Source of the DNA: Patescibacteria group bacterium
GTDB taxonomy: Bacteria; Patescibacteria; ABY1; JAGPKW01
NCBI GenBank assembly: GCA_021735565.1
Contig: JAIPGT010000006.1
Coordinates: 1-20,057, forward strand
DNA length: 20,057 nt
Reading direction: 5' to 3'
Shown here: piece by piece, positions 7,791 to 15,425 of the stretch
How positions within the stretch are numbered: position 1 is the first letter of the stretch
How the letters are laid out: each line of letters begins with the position of its first letter
Position numbers and translations under genes: made by a program
Notes under the pieces: model-generated
Database searches by the model: none
What the model was told of the DNA's origin: nothing
The model's input: only the letters and a program-made list of their open reading frames with translations

Positions 7791-9197
7791 ATGAAAATAA
7801 AAAATTTTATAATATCATTTTTCTCTATGATATTTATATTTACTTCGGCTAATATAGCCTTAGGAACAGAAATTTCTGATGATAATATTGTAAATCCTAG
7901 AGTAATAGAACCTAGAACAGTTGAGCCAGTTAATATGAATATAGAAGAAGAAAATTTAATAAAAATAAATCCAGAAGAAGAAGTAATAGCACCTTCTAGA
8001 TTTAGATTATTTTTTCAAAACATCATAGAAAATGTTGATATAGCTTTTACTTTTTCAGAAGAAAAAAAGATAGAAAAAAGATTAGATTATGCTGAAAATA
8101 AAATTGAAATTGCTAATAAAATATTAAGTTCAAGTAATGCAGAAAATTCAGAAAAAAGATCTGAAATTGCTCTTTCTATGATAGAAAATGCAGAAAGACA
8201 TATAAATAGAGTTCAAAATAAAAACAAAATATTAGAAATGAATAAAGAGGAAAATAAAGAACAAAACCAAGAACAAAATAATACTGAAAGTGAAGAAAAT
8301 AGAAGGGAAGCTGATTCAAATAAAATAGAAGCAGTTATGAATAGAATTATGAATATTCAAAGTAATAAAGATAGGGTATATGCTCAAATTGAAAACACTG
8401 CAGTAAGTGAAGACAAACTAGAAAAAATCATAAAACAAAAACAAGAAAATTATGAAAAACAAGAAATATTTTTAAATAGTTTAGAAAAAGAAGAAATAGA
8501 TTATAGAGTAAAAAATATAATTCAAAATAGAGCTATAGAAATTGATAGTAATAGGCAAATAGATAATATTAAATTAGAAAATATAATAAGAGAAAGAAAT
8601 AAAATAGAAGAACAAAACCAAAACCAAGAACAAAATCAAAATTCAGATTTAGAAAGAGATCAAACAAGAGAAAGAAATAGAGAGATAATAAATGAAGGCT
8701 TAACAGAAAAACCGGAAGGTGTTGTTATGTGTACTATGGAATATGCTCCAGTTTGTGGAGAAGATGGAAAAACTTATCCAAATAGATGTGTAGCTGAACA
8801 TCAAAATAAAATAAAAGTAGCCTATGAAGGTGAATGTAGAAATAATGGTAATATAAAAGATAATGAAACAACAGAAGATGAAGATATATCAAACCCAGAA
8901 ATAACAAATAGCACATTAAATAAAATTACAAGAGAAGAATTAGAAAGAGGTTGGTATTGGGGATCTGTAAATCAGAAAAAATTAGGAACACCAGATAATT
9001 GGGTACATAAATCAGCAGGTAGTCGTAATGCAATGTGGGTTTCTCCTAATGGTAATAATTTAGAAGAAAAAATAGCTGATGATTTATTAGAAATAAATAC
9101 TGAAAATTCAGAAAACGGTTCTGCTCTTCAAGATGAAAGACAAATAAATAGAATAGAAAATAGATCTAATACTGGATCTAATTCTGATAATAATTAA
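7791..9197 (+). CDS. secreted protein with DUF5667-like helical region and Kazal-type inhibitor domain
   Basis: A 468-residue exported protein. Residues 1-25 form a signal peptide (KIK, hydrophobic core, ALG before T26). Residues 66-140 (PSRFRLFFQNIIENVDIAFTF, then a charged helix, then ALSMIENAERHINR) resemble DUF5667, a helical domain of exported bacterial proteins. A Gln/Asn/Glu-rich coiled region follows (150-300). Residues 314-349 form a Kazal-type protease-inhibitor domain: CTMEYAPVCGEDGKTYPNRC then a final Cys349, close to the ovomucoid third-domain loop; Met316 occupies the P1 position. Only four Cys remain, matching C2, C3, C4 and C6. A Trp-rich stretch (387-418) follows, then a polar tail. 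It may act at or outside the envelope against foreign or host proteases (inference). It sits 58 nt after the methyltransferase gene and 10 nt before ferredoxin. Confidence 0.8.
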   Translation: MKIKNFIISFFSMIFIFTSANIALGTEISDDNIVNPRVIEPRTVEPVNMNIEEENLIKINPEEEVIAPSRFRLFFQNIIENVDIAFTFSEEKKIEKRLDYAENKIEIANKILSSSNAENSEKRSEIALSMIENAERHINRVQNKNKILEMNKEENKEQNQEQNNTESEENRREADSNKIEAVMNRIMNIQSNKDRVYAQIENTAVSEDKLEKIIKQKQENYEKQEIFLNSLEKEEIDYRVKNIIQNRAIEIDSNRQIDNIKLENIIRERNKIEEQNQNQEQNQNSDLERDQTRERNREIINEGLTEKPEGVVMCTMEYAPVCGEDGKTYPNRCVAEHQNKIKVAYEGECRNNGNIKDNETTEDEDISNPEITNSTLNKITREELERGWYWGSVNQKKLGTPDNWVHKSAGSRNAMWVSPNGNNLEEKIADDLLEINTENSENGSALQDERQINRIENRSNTGSNSDNN

Positions 9198-9207
9198 TTA
9201 AAAAAAT

Positions 9208-9414
9208 ATGGCAAAAGTAATACATGATAGAAATAAATGTGTACATTGTGGTATATGTACAGCCGTTTCTCCAGACTTATTTGATGATGACGGAAAAATT
9301 ACTTTAAAAAATGCAGAATATAAAGATGGAATAGGATCTATAGAAGTAGAAGATGAGACATCCGCAAATACAGCAGCTGATGCTTGTCCTGTTCTTGCAA
9401 TAGAAGTGATATAA
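9208..9414 (+). CDS. single-cluster [4Fe-4S] ferredoxin
   Basis: A 68-residue electron carrier of the monocluster type known from Thermotoga and Pyrococcus. Cluster ligands are C11-x2-C14-x2-C17 and C60 followed by Pro. The two further Cys that form a disulfide in Pyrococcus ferredoxin align with Ser21 and Ser52 here, so no disulfide is possible. The middle is acidic (DLFDDDGK; EVEDE), suited to docking on an oxidoreductase. It lies directly upstream of the four POR genes (21 nt before the gamma subunit), so it is the likely electron acceptor of that enzyme (inference). Confidence 0.92.
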   Translation: MAKVIHDRNKCVHCGICTAVSPDLFDDDGKITLKNAEYKDGIGSIEVEDETSANTAADACPVLAIEVI

Positions 9415-9435
9415 ATTTTTAATAAAAAAGGTTAA

Positions 9436-9993
9436 ATGTTACAAATAAGAATACATGGTAGAGGTGGCCAAGGAGCTAAATCTACTTCACAATTTATAGC
9501 TGAAACAGCTATAAAAAAAGGAAAAGAAATACAAGCTTTTCCAGAATATGGTCCAGAAAGATCTGGGGCACCTGTTGCTTCTTTTGTTAGAATTGATGAT
9601 AAAAAAATCAGAACTCATGAATCTATAATAAATCCAGATATCGTTATTGTATTAGATGAAACTCTAATACAAAATGTAAATGTCACTTTAGGTTTAAAAA
9701 GTAATGGTATTTTAATGATAAATACAGAAAAAACAAAAGAAGAAATACAAAAACAAGTTTTAGATTTTGATGGAGATATATATACTATTCCTGCAAGTAA
9801 AATATCTATAGAACAAATGGGTCAAAATAAACCAAATACAGCAATGTTAGGTGCTCTTTGTAGGCTTACTAATCTTATAGATATAGAAGCAATGAAAGAA
9901 GTTGTAAAAGAAAAATTTGAAAAGAAAATAGGAATAGAAAATACAAAAGCTAATTTAAAGGCCATAGAAATAGGTCATAAATCAATGATATAA
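9436..9993 (+). CDS. porG: pyruvate:ferredoxin oxidoreductase, gamma subunit
   Basis: A 185-residue subunit of normal length for PorG, part of the cytoplasmic complex that oxidises pyruvate and CoA to acetyl-CoA, CO2 and reduced ferredoxin. Motifs: RIHGRGGQGAKS (5-16), the family's glycine-rich N-terminus; FPEYGPERSGAPV (35-47), the CoA/2-ketoacid oxidoreductase signature; and MLGALCRLTNLI towards the C-terminus. A weak Shine-Dalgarno (AAAAAGG, 9425-9431) precedes the ATG. The gene order gamma-delta-alpha-beta that starts here is the classical four-subunit arrangement. A related 2-ketoacid oxidoreductase such as VOR cannot be wholly excluded from this subunit alone. Confidence 0.92.
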   Translation: MLQIRIHGRGGQGAKSTSQFIAETAIKKGKEIQAFPEYGPERSGAPVASFVRIDDKKIRTHESIINPDIVIVLDETLIQNVNVTLGLKSNGILMINTEKTKEEIQKQVLDFDGDIYTIPASKISIEQMGQNKPNTAMLGALCRLTNLIDIEAMKEVVKEKFEKKIGIENTKANLKAIEIGHKSMI

Positions 9994-9996
9994 ATT

Positions 9997-10278
9997 ATGG
10001 ATAAAAAAACATCAAAACAAATTCCAATTGGTGGAATAATAGATAAACCAAAAACCTCTCTTCTTAATAAAACGGGTGATTGGAAAAAAATGAGGCCTGT
10101 AATAGATGAGAGTAAATGTATACATTGTGCAAGATGTGTTCTTTCTTGCCCTGAAAATTGTATTGCAATAAAAAAGGATGGAAAAAGAGGGGATGTAAAT
10201 TTAGATTTTTGTAAGGGTTGTGGTATTTGTGCTAAAGAATGTCCAGTAGGAGCAATAACAATGGTTGAAGATAAATAA
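9997..10278 (+). CDS. porD: pyruvate:ferredoxin oxidoreductase, delta subunit (2[4Fe-4S])
   Basis: A 93-residue ferredoxin-like subunit. Two clusters are evident: C41-x2-C44-x2-C47-x3-C51-P and C72-x2-C75-x2-C78-x3-C82-P; the fourth Cys of each motif is expected to ligate the other cluster. An extra Cys55 (PENC) is present. The 35-residue N-terminal extension before the first cluster, including the GDWKKMRPVID stretch, is typical of PorD rather than of free ferredoxins. It relays electrons from the beta-subunit cluster to soluble ferredoxin. It begins 3 nt after porG, and a GC-rich hairpin follows before porA. Confidence 0.93.
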   Translation: MDKKTSKQIPIGGIIDKPKTSLLNKTGDWKKMRPVIDESKCIHCARCVLSCPENCIAIKKDGKRGDVNLDFCKGCGICAKECPVGAITMVEDK

Positions 10279-10283
10279 AATAT

Positions 10284-10312
10284 GTAAGAACGCAGCCGAG
10301 GCGCGTTCGTAC
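10284..10312 (+). other. GC-rich intra-operon hairpin between porD and porA
   Basis: GTA-A-GAACGC (10284-10293) pairs with GCGTTC-G-TAC (10303-10312) through one A-G mismatch, enclosing a 9-nt GC-rich loop (10294-10302). It is strikingly GC-rich for this window and its arms resemble the operon-end terminator at 12499, but no T tract follows. A partial terminator, processing site or mRNA stabiliser are all possible. Confidence 0.65.
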
Positions 10313-10331
10313 AGAAAATTAAAATAATATT

Positions 10332-11516
10332 ATGGCTAAAATTAATAAAAAAATATTACCACTTACAGGATCACAGGCAGTTGCTGAAGCAATGAGGCAG
10401 ATAAATCCTGGAGTAGTAGCGATGTATCCAATAACACCACAAACTCCAATTGTAGAAACTTTTGCAAAATATCATGCAGATGGTTTAGTGGATACAGAAA
10501 TAATAAGAGTAGAATCAGAGCATTCAGCTATGAGTGCAGTTTTAGGAGCTAGTGCTTCAGGAGTTAGAGCTATGACGGCAACTTCTTCAAATGGATTAGA
10601 ACTTATGCATGAAGTAGTTGCAGCAACTCCAGGAATGAGACTTCCTATTGTAATGCCTATTGTTAACAGAGCTGTTTCATCTCCTATAAATATACACTGT
10701 GACCACTCAGACTCTATGGCTTGTCGTGATCTTGGATGGATACAAATTTTTTCAGAAACGGCACAAGAAGCTTACGAAAATACATTACTTGCTCTTAGAT
10801 TATCAGAAAAATGTTTATTTCCTTCTATGGTAATGCAAGATGGTTTTATAACATCACATTCAGTTGAAAATGTTGAAATATTTAGTGATTCAAAAATCAG
10901 AAAATTTATAGGCCAATATAACCCAAAAAATCCTTTATTAAATATAGATAAACCTGTAACTTATGGTCCTTTAGAACTTACAGATTATTATTTTGAAACT
11001 AAATATCAAGAAGCTGAAGGATTTGAATGTATTATTGATGAATATACAAAAATAGGTAAGGAGTTATCAGAAATTACAGGAAATACGTATCCTTTATTTG
11101 AAGGCTATAAAATTAAAGACGCTGAAGTTATTTTAATTGTTCTTAGCTCATCAGCTGGGACAGCAAAAGAAGTTGTTGAACAATATAGAAAAGAAGGAAA
11201 AAAAGTTGGAATTTTAAAACCAAAAATATTTAGACCATTTCCTTATAAAGAAATATATAAAGCAATTTCCCACGCAAAGGTTATTGGAGTAATGGATAGA
11301 TCAATGTCTAGAGGAGCTTTTCCTCCGCTTGCCAGTGATATAAAAATAGCAATAAATACATATAAAGAAGGTAAAAATATTCCAGATGTAGCTTCTCATA
11401 TATTTGGATTAGGAGGTAGAGATTTATTCAAAAAAGATATAGAAATCATTTTTGATAATTTACTTAATAATAAATACAATATAACAAAAATTGATTATAT
11501 TGGAGTAAGAAAATAA
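10332..11516 (+). CDS. porA: pyruvate:ferredoxin oxidoreductase, alpha subunit
   Basis: A 394-residue subunit of usual PorA length; it carries the pyrimidine-side TPP domain and the substrate loop. Signature motifs: MYPITPQTPIVE (31-42), which contacts substrate/TPP; RVESEHSAMSAVLGASASG (59-77); TATSSNGLELMHE (82-94); RLPIVM and DHSDSMACRDLGWIQ (124-138); and towards the C-terminus KPKIFRPFP and VMDRSMSRGAFPPL, from the transketolase C-terminal-like domain. Together with the beta subunit it forms the active site. No Shine-Dalgarno; the leader is AT-rich and follows the hairpin at 10284-10312. It is 2 nt from porB. Confidence 0.95.
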   Translation: MAKINKKILPLTGSQAVAEAMRQINPGVVAMYPITPQTPIVETFAKYHADGLVDTEIIRVESEHSAMSAVLGASASGVRAMTATSSNGLELMHEVVAATPGMRLPIVMPIVNRAVSSPINIHCDHSDSMACRDLGWIQIFSETAQEAYENTLLALRLSEKCLFPSMVMQDGFITSHSVENVEIFSDSKIRKFIGQYNPKNPLLNIDKPVTYGPLELTDYYFETKYQEAEGFECIIDEYTKIGKELSEITGNTYPLFEGYKIKDAEVILIVLSSSAGTAKEVVEQYRKEGKKVGILKPKIFRPFPYKEIYKAISHAKVIGVMDRSMSRGAFPPLASDIKIAINTYKEGKNIPDVASHIFGLGGRDLFKKDIEIIFDNLLNNKYNITKIDYIGVRK

Positions 11517-11518
11517 AT

Positions 11519-12490
11519 ATGATTACACCAAAAGAATTAGCAAAAAAAATTCAAAAGCAAGAAGCTTTTGCCTCAGGGGGTAGGTGGTGTGCTGGATGTG
11601 CTTTTCCTATGATTGTCAGAACTATATTAGCAGCAGCTGGAGAAAATGTAGTAGTTTCTAATGCAACAGGATGTCTAGAAGTAACATCCACTATTTATCC
11701 TTATACTTCATGGGGAGTACCTTGGATTCATAATACTTTCGAAAATGCTGCAGCTACATTAAGTGGAGTAGAGGCTGCTTATGATTTTATTCAAAAACAA
11801 GATGAAAAGAGTCTACCTAAATTTGGAAAAGAATTAAAAAATAAAAAAGTAAAATTTGTAGCTTTTGGTGGAGATGGTGGAACTTATGATATAGGATTAC
11901 AATCATTATCAGGAGCTTTAGAAAGAGGGGATGATTTTGTTTATGTTTGTTATGATAATGGGGCATATATGAATACAGGAAATCAAAGATCATCAGCTAG
12001 TCCATTAGGATCTAGCACAACAACAGCACCTGCAGGTAAAGAGCATTTAGGTAAAGAAGAACTTAGAAAGGATTTATTAAAAATAGCATTAGCTCATAAT
12101 ATTCCTTATGTAGCACAAGCTGCTGTTCATGATTTAATAGATTTATATAATAAAGCAGAAAAAGCTTTTTCTAAAAAAGGTCCTGCAGTAATAGATGTTT
12201 TGTCTCCTTGTGTAAATTGGAAAATAGCTCCAGGAACAACAATGGAAATATCTAGAATAGCTGCAAATACATGTTTTTGGCCTTTATATGAAGTTGATGA
12301 AGGAAAATATAAAATAACATACAAGCCTTCTAAAAAATTAAAAGTAGAAGAATTTTTAAAACCACAAGGAAGATTTAAACATTTATTTAATAATCCTAAA
12401 GGTAAAAAAATAATAGAAAAAGCACAAGAAGAAGTTGATAGAAGATGGGAAGAATTACAAGAATTAGAAATTTTTACAAATAGAAAATAA
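11519..12490 (+). CDS. porB: pyruvate:ferredoxin oxidoreductase, beta subunit (TPP-binding)
   Basis: A 323-residue subunit that binds the TPP diphosphate and one [4Fe-4S] cluster. The TPP motif is GGDGGTYDIG (117-126) through CYDNGAYMNTGNQ (144-156). Cluster ligands fit C24 and C27 (RWCAGC), C52 (ATGC) and C231 (SPCVNW), the standard PorB set. The PYTSWGVPWIHNTFENAA stretch (61-78) is also typical. It begins 2 nt after porA and is the last gene of the transcript: a strong terminator starts 8 nt beyond the stop. All four POR subunits look intact, so the enzyme should be functional. Confidence 0.96.
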   Translation: MITPKELAKKIQKQEAFASGGRWCAGCAFPMIVRTILAAAGENVVVSNATGCLEVTSTIYPYTSWGVPWIHNTFENAAATLSGVEAAYDFIQKQDEKSLPKFGKELKNKKVKFVAFGGDGGTYDIGLQSLSGALERGDDFVYVCYDNGAYMNTGNQRSSASPLGSSTTTAPAGKEHLGKEELRKDLLKIALAHNIPYVAQAAVHDLIDLYNKAEKAFSKKGPAVIDVLSPCVNWKIAPGTTMEISRIAANTCFWPLYEVDEGKYKITYKPSKKLKVEEFLKPQGRFKHLFNNPKGKKIIEKAQEEVDRRWEELQELEIFTNRK

Positions 12491-12498
12491 AATCTATG

Positions 12499-12526
12499 GG
12501 AACACGCTTTGGCGTGTTCCTTTTTT
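12499..12526 (+). terminator. intrinsic terminator of the POR operon
   Basis: GGAACACGC (12499-12507), loop TTTG, and GCGTGTTCC (12512-12520) form a perfect 9-bp stem followed by TTTTTT (12521-12526). It lies 8 nt after the porB stop. Confidence 0.95.
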
Positions 12527-12549
12527 ATTTATAAAATAATTTTAAAAAT

Positions 12550-12578
12550 TTGAAAAAGTCTATATTTGATGGTATTCT
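12550..12578 (+). promoter_or_regulatory. leuS promoter
   Basis: TTGAAA (12550-12555), a 17-nt spacer and TATTCT (12573-12578), with TGG immediately upstream of the -10 (extended -10). Transcription would start near 12585, leaving a 16-nt A-rich leader without a Shine-Dalgarno. Confidence 0.7.
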
Positions 12579-12600
12579 TAGAAAAAAGTAATATAAAAAA

Positions 12601-15132
12601 ATGAAAGAATACAAACATAAAGAAATTGAAAAAAAATGGCAAAAAATTTGGGAAGATAATAATGTTTATAGAACAAAAGAAGAAAAAAATAAGGAAAAAT
12701 TTTATATTTTAGATATGTTTCCTTATCCTTCCGGATCAGGTCTTCATATCGGACATCCTAAAGGTTATACTGCAACAGATATTTATTCAAGATATAAAAA
12801 TTTACAAGGATATAACGTTCTACATCCTATGGGTTGGGATGCTTTTGGACTTCCAGCAGAAAATTATGCTATAAAAAATAAAGTTCATCCAGAAAAAGCA
12901 ACTCTAGAAAATATTGAAAAATTTAAAAACCAATTAAAAAATATAGGCTTTAGTTATGATTGGGATAAAGAATTAACAACAATATCCCCAGAATATTATA
13001 AATGGACTCAATGGATATTTATCAAATTATACAATTCTTATTACGACGAAAAAATAGATAAAGCCCGAGATATTAAAGAATTAATAAAAGAAAAATTTCA
13101 AACAGAAAATTATTATTCTTTAAAACAGGAAGAAAAAAAATATATAGATTCAAAAAGATTAGCTTTTGAGAGTTTTGAGCCTATAAATTGGTGTCCTTCT
13201 TGTAAAACTGGTCTAGCAAATGAAGATTTAGAAAATGGAAAATGCGAAAGATGTGGGTCTGAAATAGAATTAAAACCTATGAGACAATGGGTTTTGAGAA
13301 TTACAGAATATGCAGATAGAATGCTAGAAGATTTAAATCTTCTAGATTGGGAAGACATGATAATTGAAATGCAAAAAAATTGGATAGGGAAGAGTGAAGG
13401 TTCAGAAATAGATTTCAATATAGTAAAAGAAGATAAAAATTTAAATAAAATATCAGTATTCACAACTAGATTAGATACTATTTTTGGTTGTACATATATT
13501 GTTATCGCTCCAGAGAATAAAATAATTCATGAAATAGAAGACAAAATAGAAAATATAGAAGAAGTTGAAGAATATATAAAAAATATAAAAAATAAAAGCG
13601 ATTTAGAAAGAACTGATCTAAATAAAGATAAAACAGGAATAAAACTAGAAGGTATATATGCTATAAATCCTTTTAATAATGAAAAAATAGAAGTATGGAT
13701 AGCTGATTATGTATTAAATTCATACGGAACAGGTTGTGTTATGGCTGTTCCTGCTCATGATTTTAGAGATTTTGAATTTGCTAAAAAATATAATTTAGAG
13801 ATAAGAGAATCTATAATTTCTGAAAAGGAAGATAAAGAAATAAATACAGATTATGGAATAACTATAAATTCAGGAGAATTTTCTGATTTAGACTCAAAAA
13901 CAGCAATAGAAAAAATGATGAAATTTGCAGAAAATAAAGGATTTGGTAGAAAAAAAATTAATTATAAATTAAAAGATTGGGTTTTCTCTAGACAAAGATA
14001 TTGGGGAGAGCCTATTCCAATAATACATTGTCCAAAATGTGGAGTAGTTCCATTAGCAGAAAAAGATTTACCACTAGAATTACCGAATGTAGAAAATTAT
14101 GAACCATCAGGAACAGGGGAGTCTCCTCTTGCAAAAATTGATTCTTGGGTAAATATAAAATGTCCAATATGTGGAGAAAATGCTAAAAGAGAAACTAATA
14201 CAATGCCTCAATGGGCAGGTTCTTGTTGGTATTATTTGAGATATATAGATACAAAAAATAATGAATTAATAATTGATCCAGAAAAAGAAAAATACTGGAT
14301 GAACGTTGATTTATATGTTGGAGGAGCTGAACATGCAACAAGGCATTTGATATATGCTAGATTTTGGCATAAATTTTTATATGATATTGGAGTAGTTTCA
14401 ACAAAAGAACCTTTTAAAAAATTATTACACGTTGGTCTAGTGATGGCAGAAGATGGAACAAAAATTTCTAAAAGAAAGGGGAATGGTATAGATCCAAACG
14501 ATGTAGTAGAAGAATTTGGAGCAGATTCTTTAAGATTATTTGAAATGTTTATGGGGCCATTTTCACAAAGTGCATCATGGAGTCAGGGTGGAGTTTTAGG
14601 AATGAGAAAGTTTTTAGAAAGAGTTTATCAATTAAAAAGTAAGGTTGTAGAACACAATGTAGAACAAAAAAATATAGAAAAACTAGCCAATAAAACAATA
14701 AAAAAAGTTAGTGAGGATTTAGATAATTTTTCATTTAATACAGCTATTTCTGCTTTAATGATCCTTTCAAATAATTTTAAAAAAGAAAAAGAAATATCAA
14801 AAAAGTTATTTGAAAAATTTTTAATAATATTAAATCCATTTGCTCCACATATAACAGAAGAATTATGGAGTCAAATAGGCAATAAAGATATTATTGTAAA
14901 AAATGTAAATTGGCCTTCTTATGATGAGAATTTAATAAAAGATGATATTATAAAGTTCGTTATATCAATAAATGGAAAGCCAAGAGAAATTATAGAAATG
15001 AATACAGAAAGTACTGAAGAAGAGGTATTAAAGATTGCTAAAGAACAAGAAAAAATAAAAAAATATATTGAAAATAAAGAAATTAAAAAAACTATATTTG
15101 TAAAAAATAAATTATTAAATATTATAATATAA
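12601..15132 (+). CDS. leuS: leucyl-tRNA synthetase
   Basis: An 843-residue class Ia synthetase charging tRNA-Leu. The first catalytic motif is LHIGH (48-52) after FPYPSGSG; the second is KISKR (621-625), a variant of KMSKS, followed by KGNGIDPNDV. A zinc finger-like CPSC...CERC pair (about 199-219) precedes PMRQW. The CP1 editing domain is present with TTRLDTIFG and the VPAHDFRDFEFA stretch. A second CPKC...CPIC pair flanks the segment before NTMPQWAGSCWYYLRY. About 40 extra residues (about 147-190, starting DEKIDKARDI) precede the first zinc site; similar inserts occur in some bacterial LeuRS groups. The C-terminus ends in the usual small domain. It has its own promoter and overlaps the next gene by 1 nt (TAATG). 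Confidence 0.97.
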   Translation: MKEYKHKEIEKKWQKIWEDNNVYRTKEEKNKEKFYILDMFPYPSGSGLHIGHPKGYTATDIYSRYKNLQGYNVLHPMGWDAFGLPAENYAIKNKVHPEKATLENIEKFKNQLKNIGFSYDWDKELTTISPEYYKWTQWIFIKLYNSYYDEKIDKARDIKELIKEKFQTENYYSLKQEEKKYIDSKRLAFESFEPINWCPSCKTGLANEDLENGKCERCGSEIELKPMRQWVLRITEYADRMLEDLNLLDWEDMIIEMQKNWIGKSEGSEIDFNIVKEDKNLNKISVFTTRLDTIFGCTYIVIAPENKIIHEIEDKIENIEEVEEYIKNIKNKSDLERTDLNKDKTGIKLEGIYAINPFNNEKIEVWIADYVLNSYGTGCVMAVPAHDFRDFEFAKKYNLEIRESIISEKEDKEINTDYGITINSGEFSDLDSKTAIEKMMKFAENKGFGRKKINYKLKDWVFSRQRYWGEPIPIIHCPKCGVVPLAEKDLPLELPNVENYEPSGTGESPLAKIDSWVNIKCPICGENAKRETNTMPQWAGSCWYYLRYIDTKNNELIIDPEKEKYWMNVDLYVGGAEHATRHLIYARFWHKFLYDIGVVSTKEPFKKLLHVGLVMAEDGTKISKRKGNGIDPNDVVEEFGADSLRLFEMFMGPFSQSASWSQGGVLGMRKFLERVYQLKSKVVEHNVEQKNIEKLANKTIKKVSEDLDNFSFNTAISALMILSNNFKKEKEISKKLFEKFLIILNPFAPHITEELWSQIGNKDIIVKNVNWPSYDENLIKDDIIKFVISINGKPREIIEMNTESTEEEVLKIAKEQEKIKKYIENKEIKKTIFVKNKLLNIII

Positions 15133-15425
15133 TGAACATATTAGATCTGTTATCAGATGATGTAAAAATACTAAACGAAGAAGTCGAGGGGAAAATAAAT
15201 TCAGCTCTAAACTTTAATGGATATTTTTGGTATAAAGATGAATATAATAAAAAAGATGATAAAATTGAAGGATACATATCAGAAATAAATAAAATAGCTG
15301 AAAATCTAAAAGAAAAAGTTTTTAATAAAAAAGAAGAAATAACTTGGGGAGAATTAAAAAAATTGATGAATTTAAAAGAAGAGGCTGAAAGATATATAAA
15401 AAATATTAGAAATAATAAAAAATAG
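15132..15425 (+). CDS. small uncharacterised protein translated after leuS
   Basis: A 97-residue acidic/basic, soluble protein I do not recognise. Its ATG overlaps the leuS stop (TAATG), which supports real, coupled translation. It is predicted mostly helical: an N-terminal LLSDDVKILNEEVEGKINSALN helix, a central aromatic patch (GYFWYKDEY), then two long Lys/Glu helices that could pair as a helical hairpin or coiled coil. No Cys, signal peptide or membrane segment. It ends in the only TAG stop of the window, and that stop lies inside the stem of the terminator. It could be an RNA-binding or LeuRS-associated factor, but nothing in the sequence shows this. Confidence 0.7.
   Translation: MNILDLLSDDVKILNEEVEGKINSALNFNGYFWYKDEYNKKDDKIEGYISEINKIAENLKEKVFNKKEEITWGELKKLMNLKEEAERYIKNIRNNKK

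Noticed and set aside
8250..8650. A tandem repeat array in the Gln/Asn/Glu-rich coding region.
   Set aside because: Repeated CAA/AAC/GAA codons give short irregular NQ/EQ runs with no fixed repeat unit; it is low-complexity protein sequence.
8734..8916. A Leu/Tyr/His-rich minus-strand frame opposite the Kazal domain.
   Set aside because: It is the antisense shadow of a low-complexity coding region; the plus-strand reading has a conserved domain.
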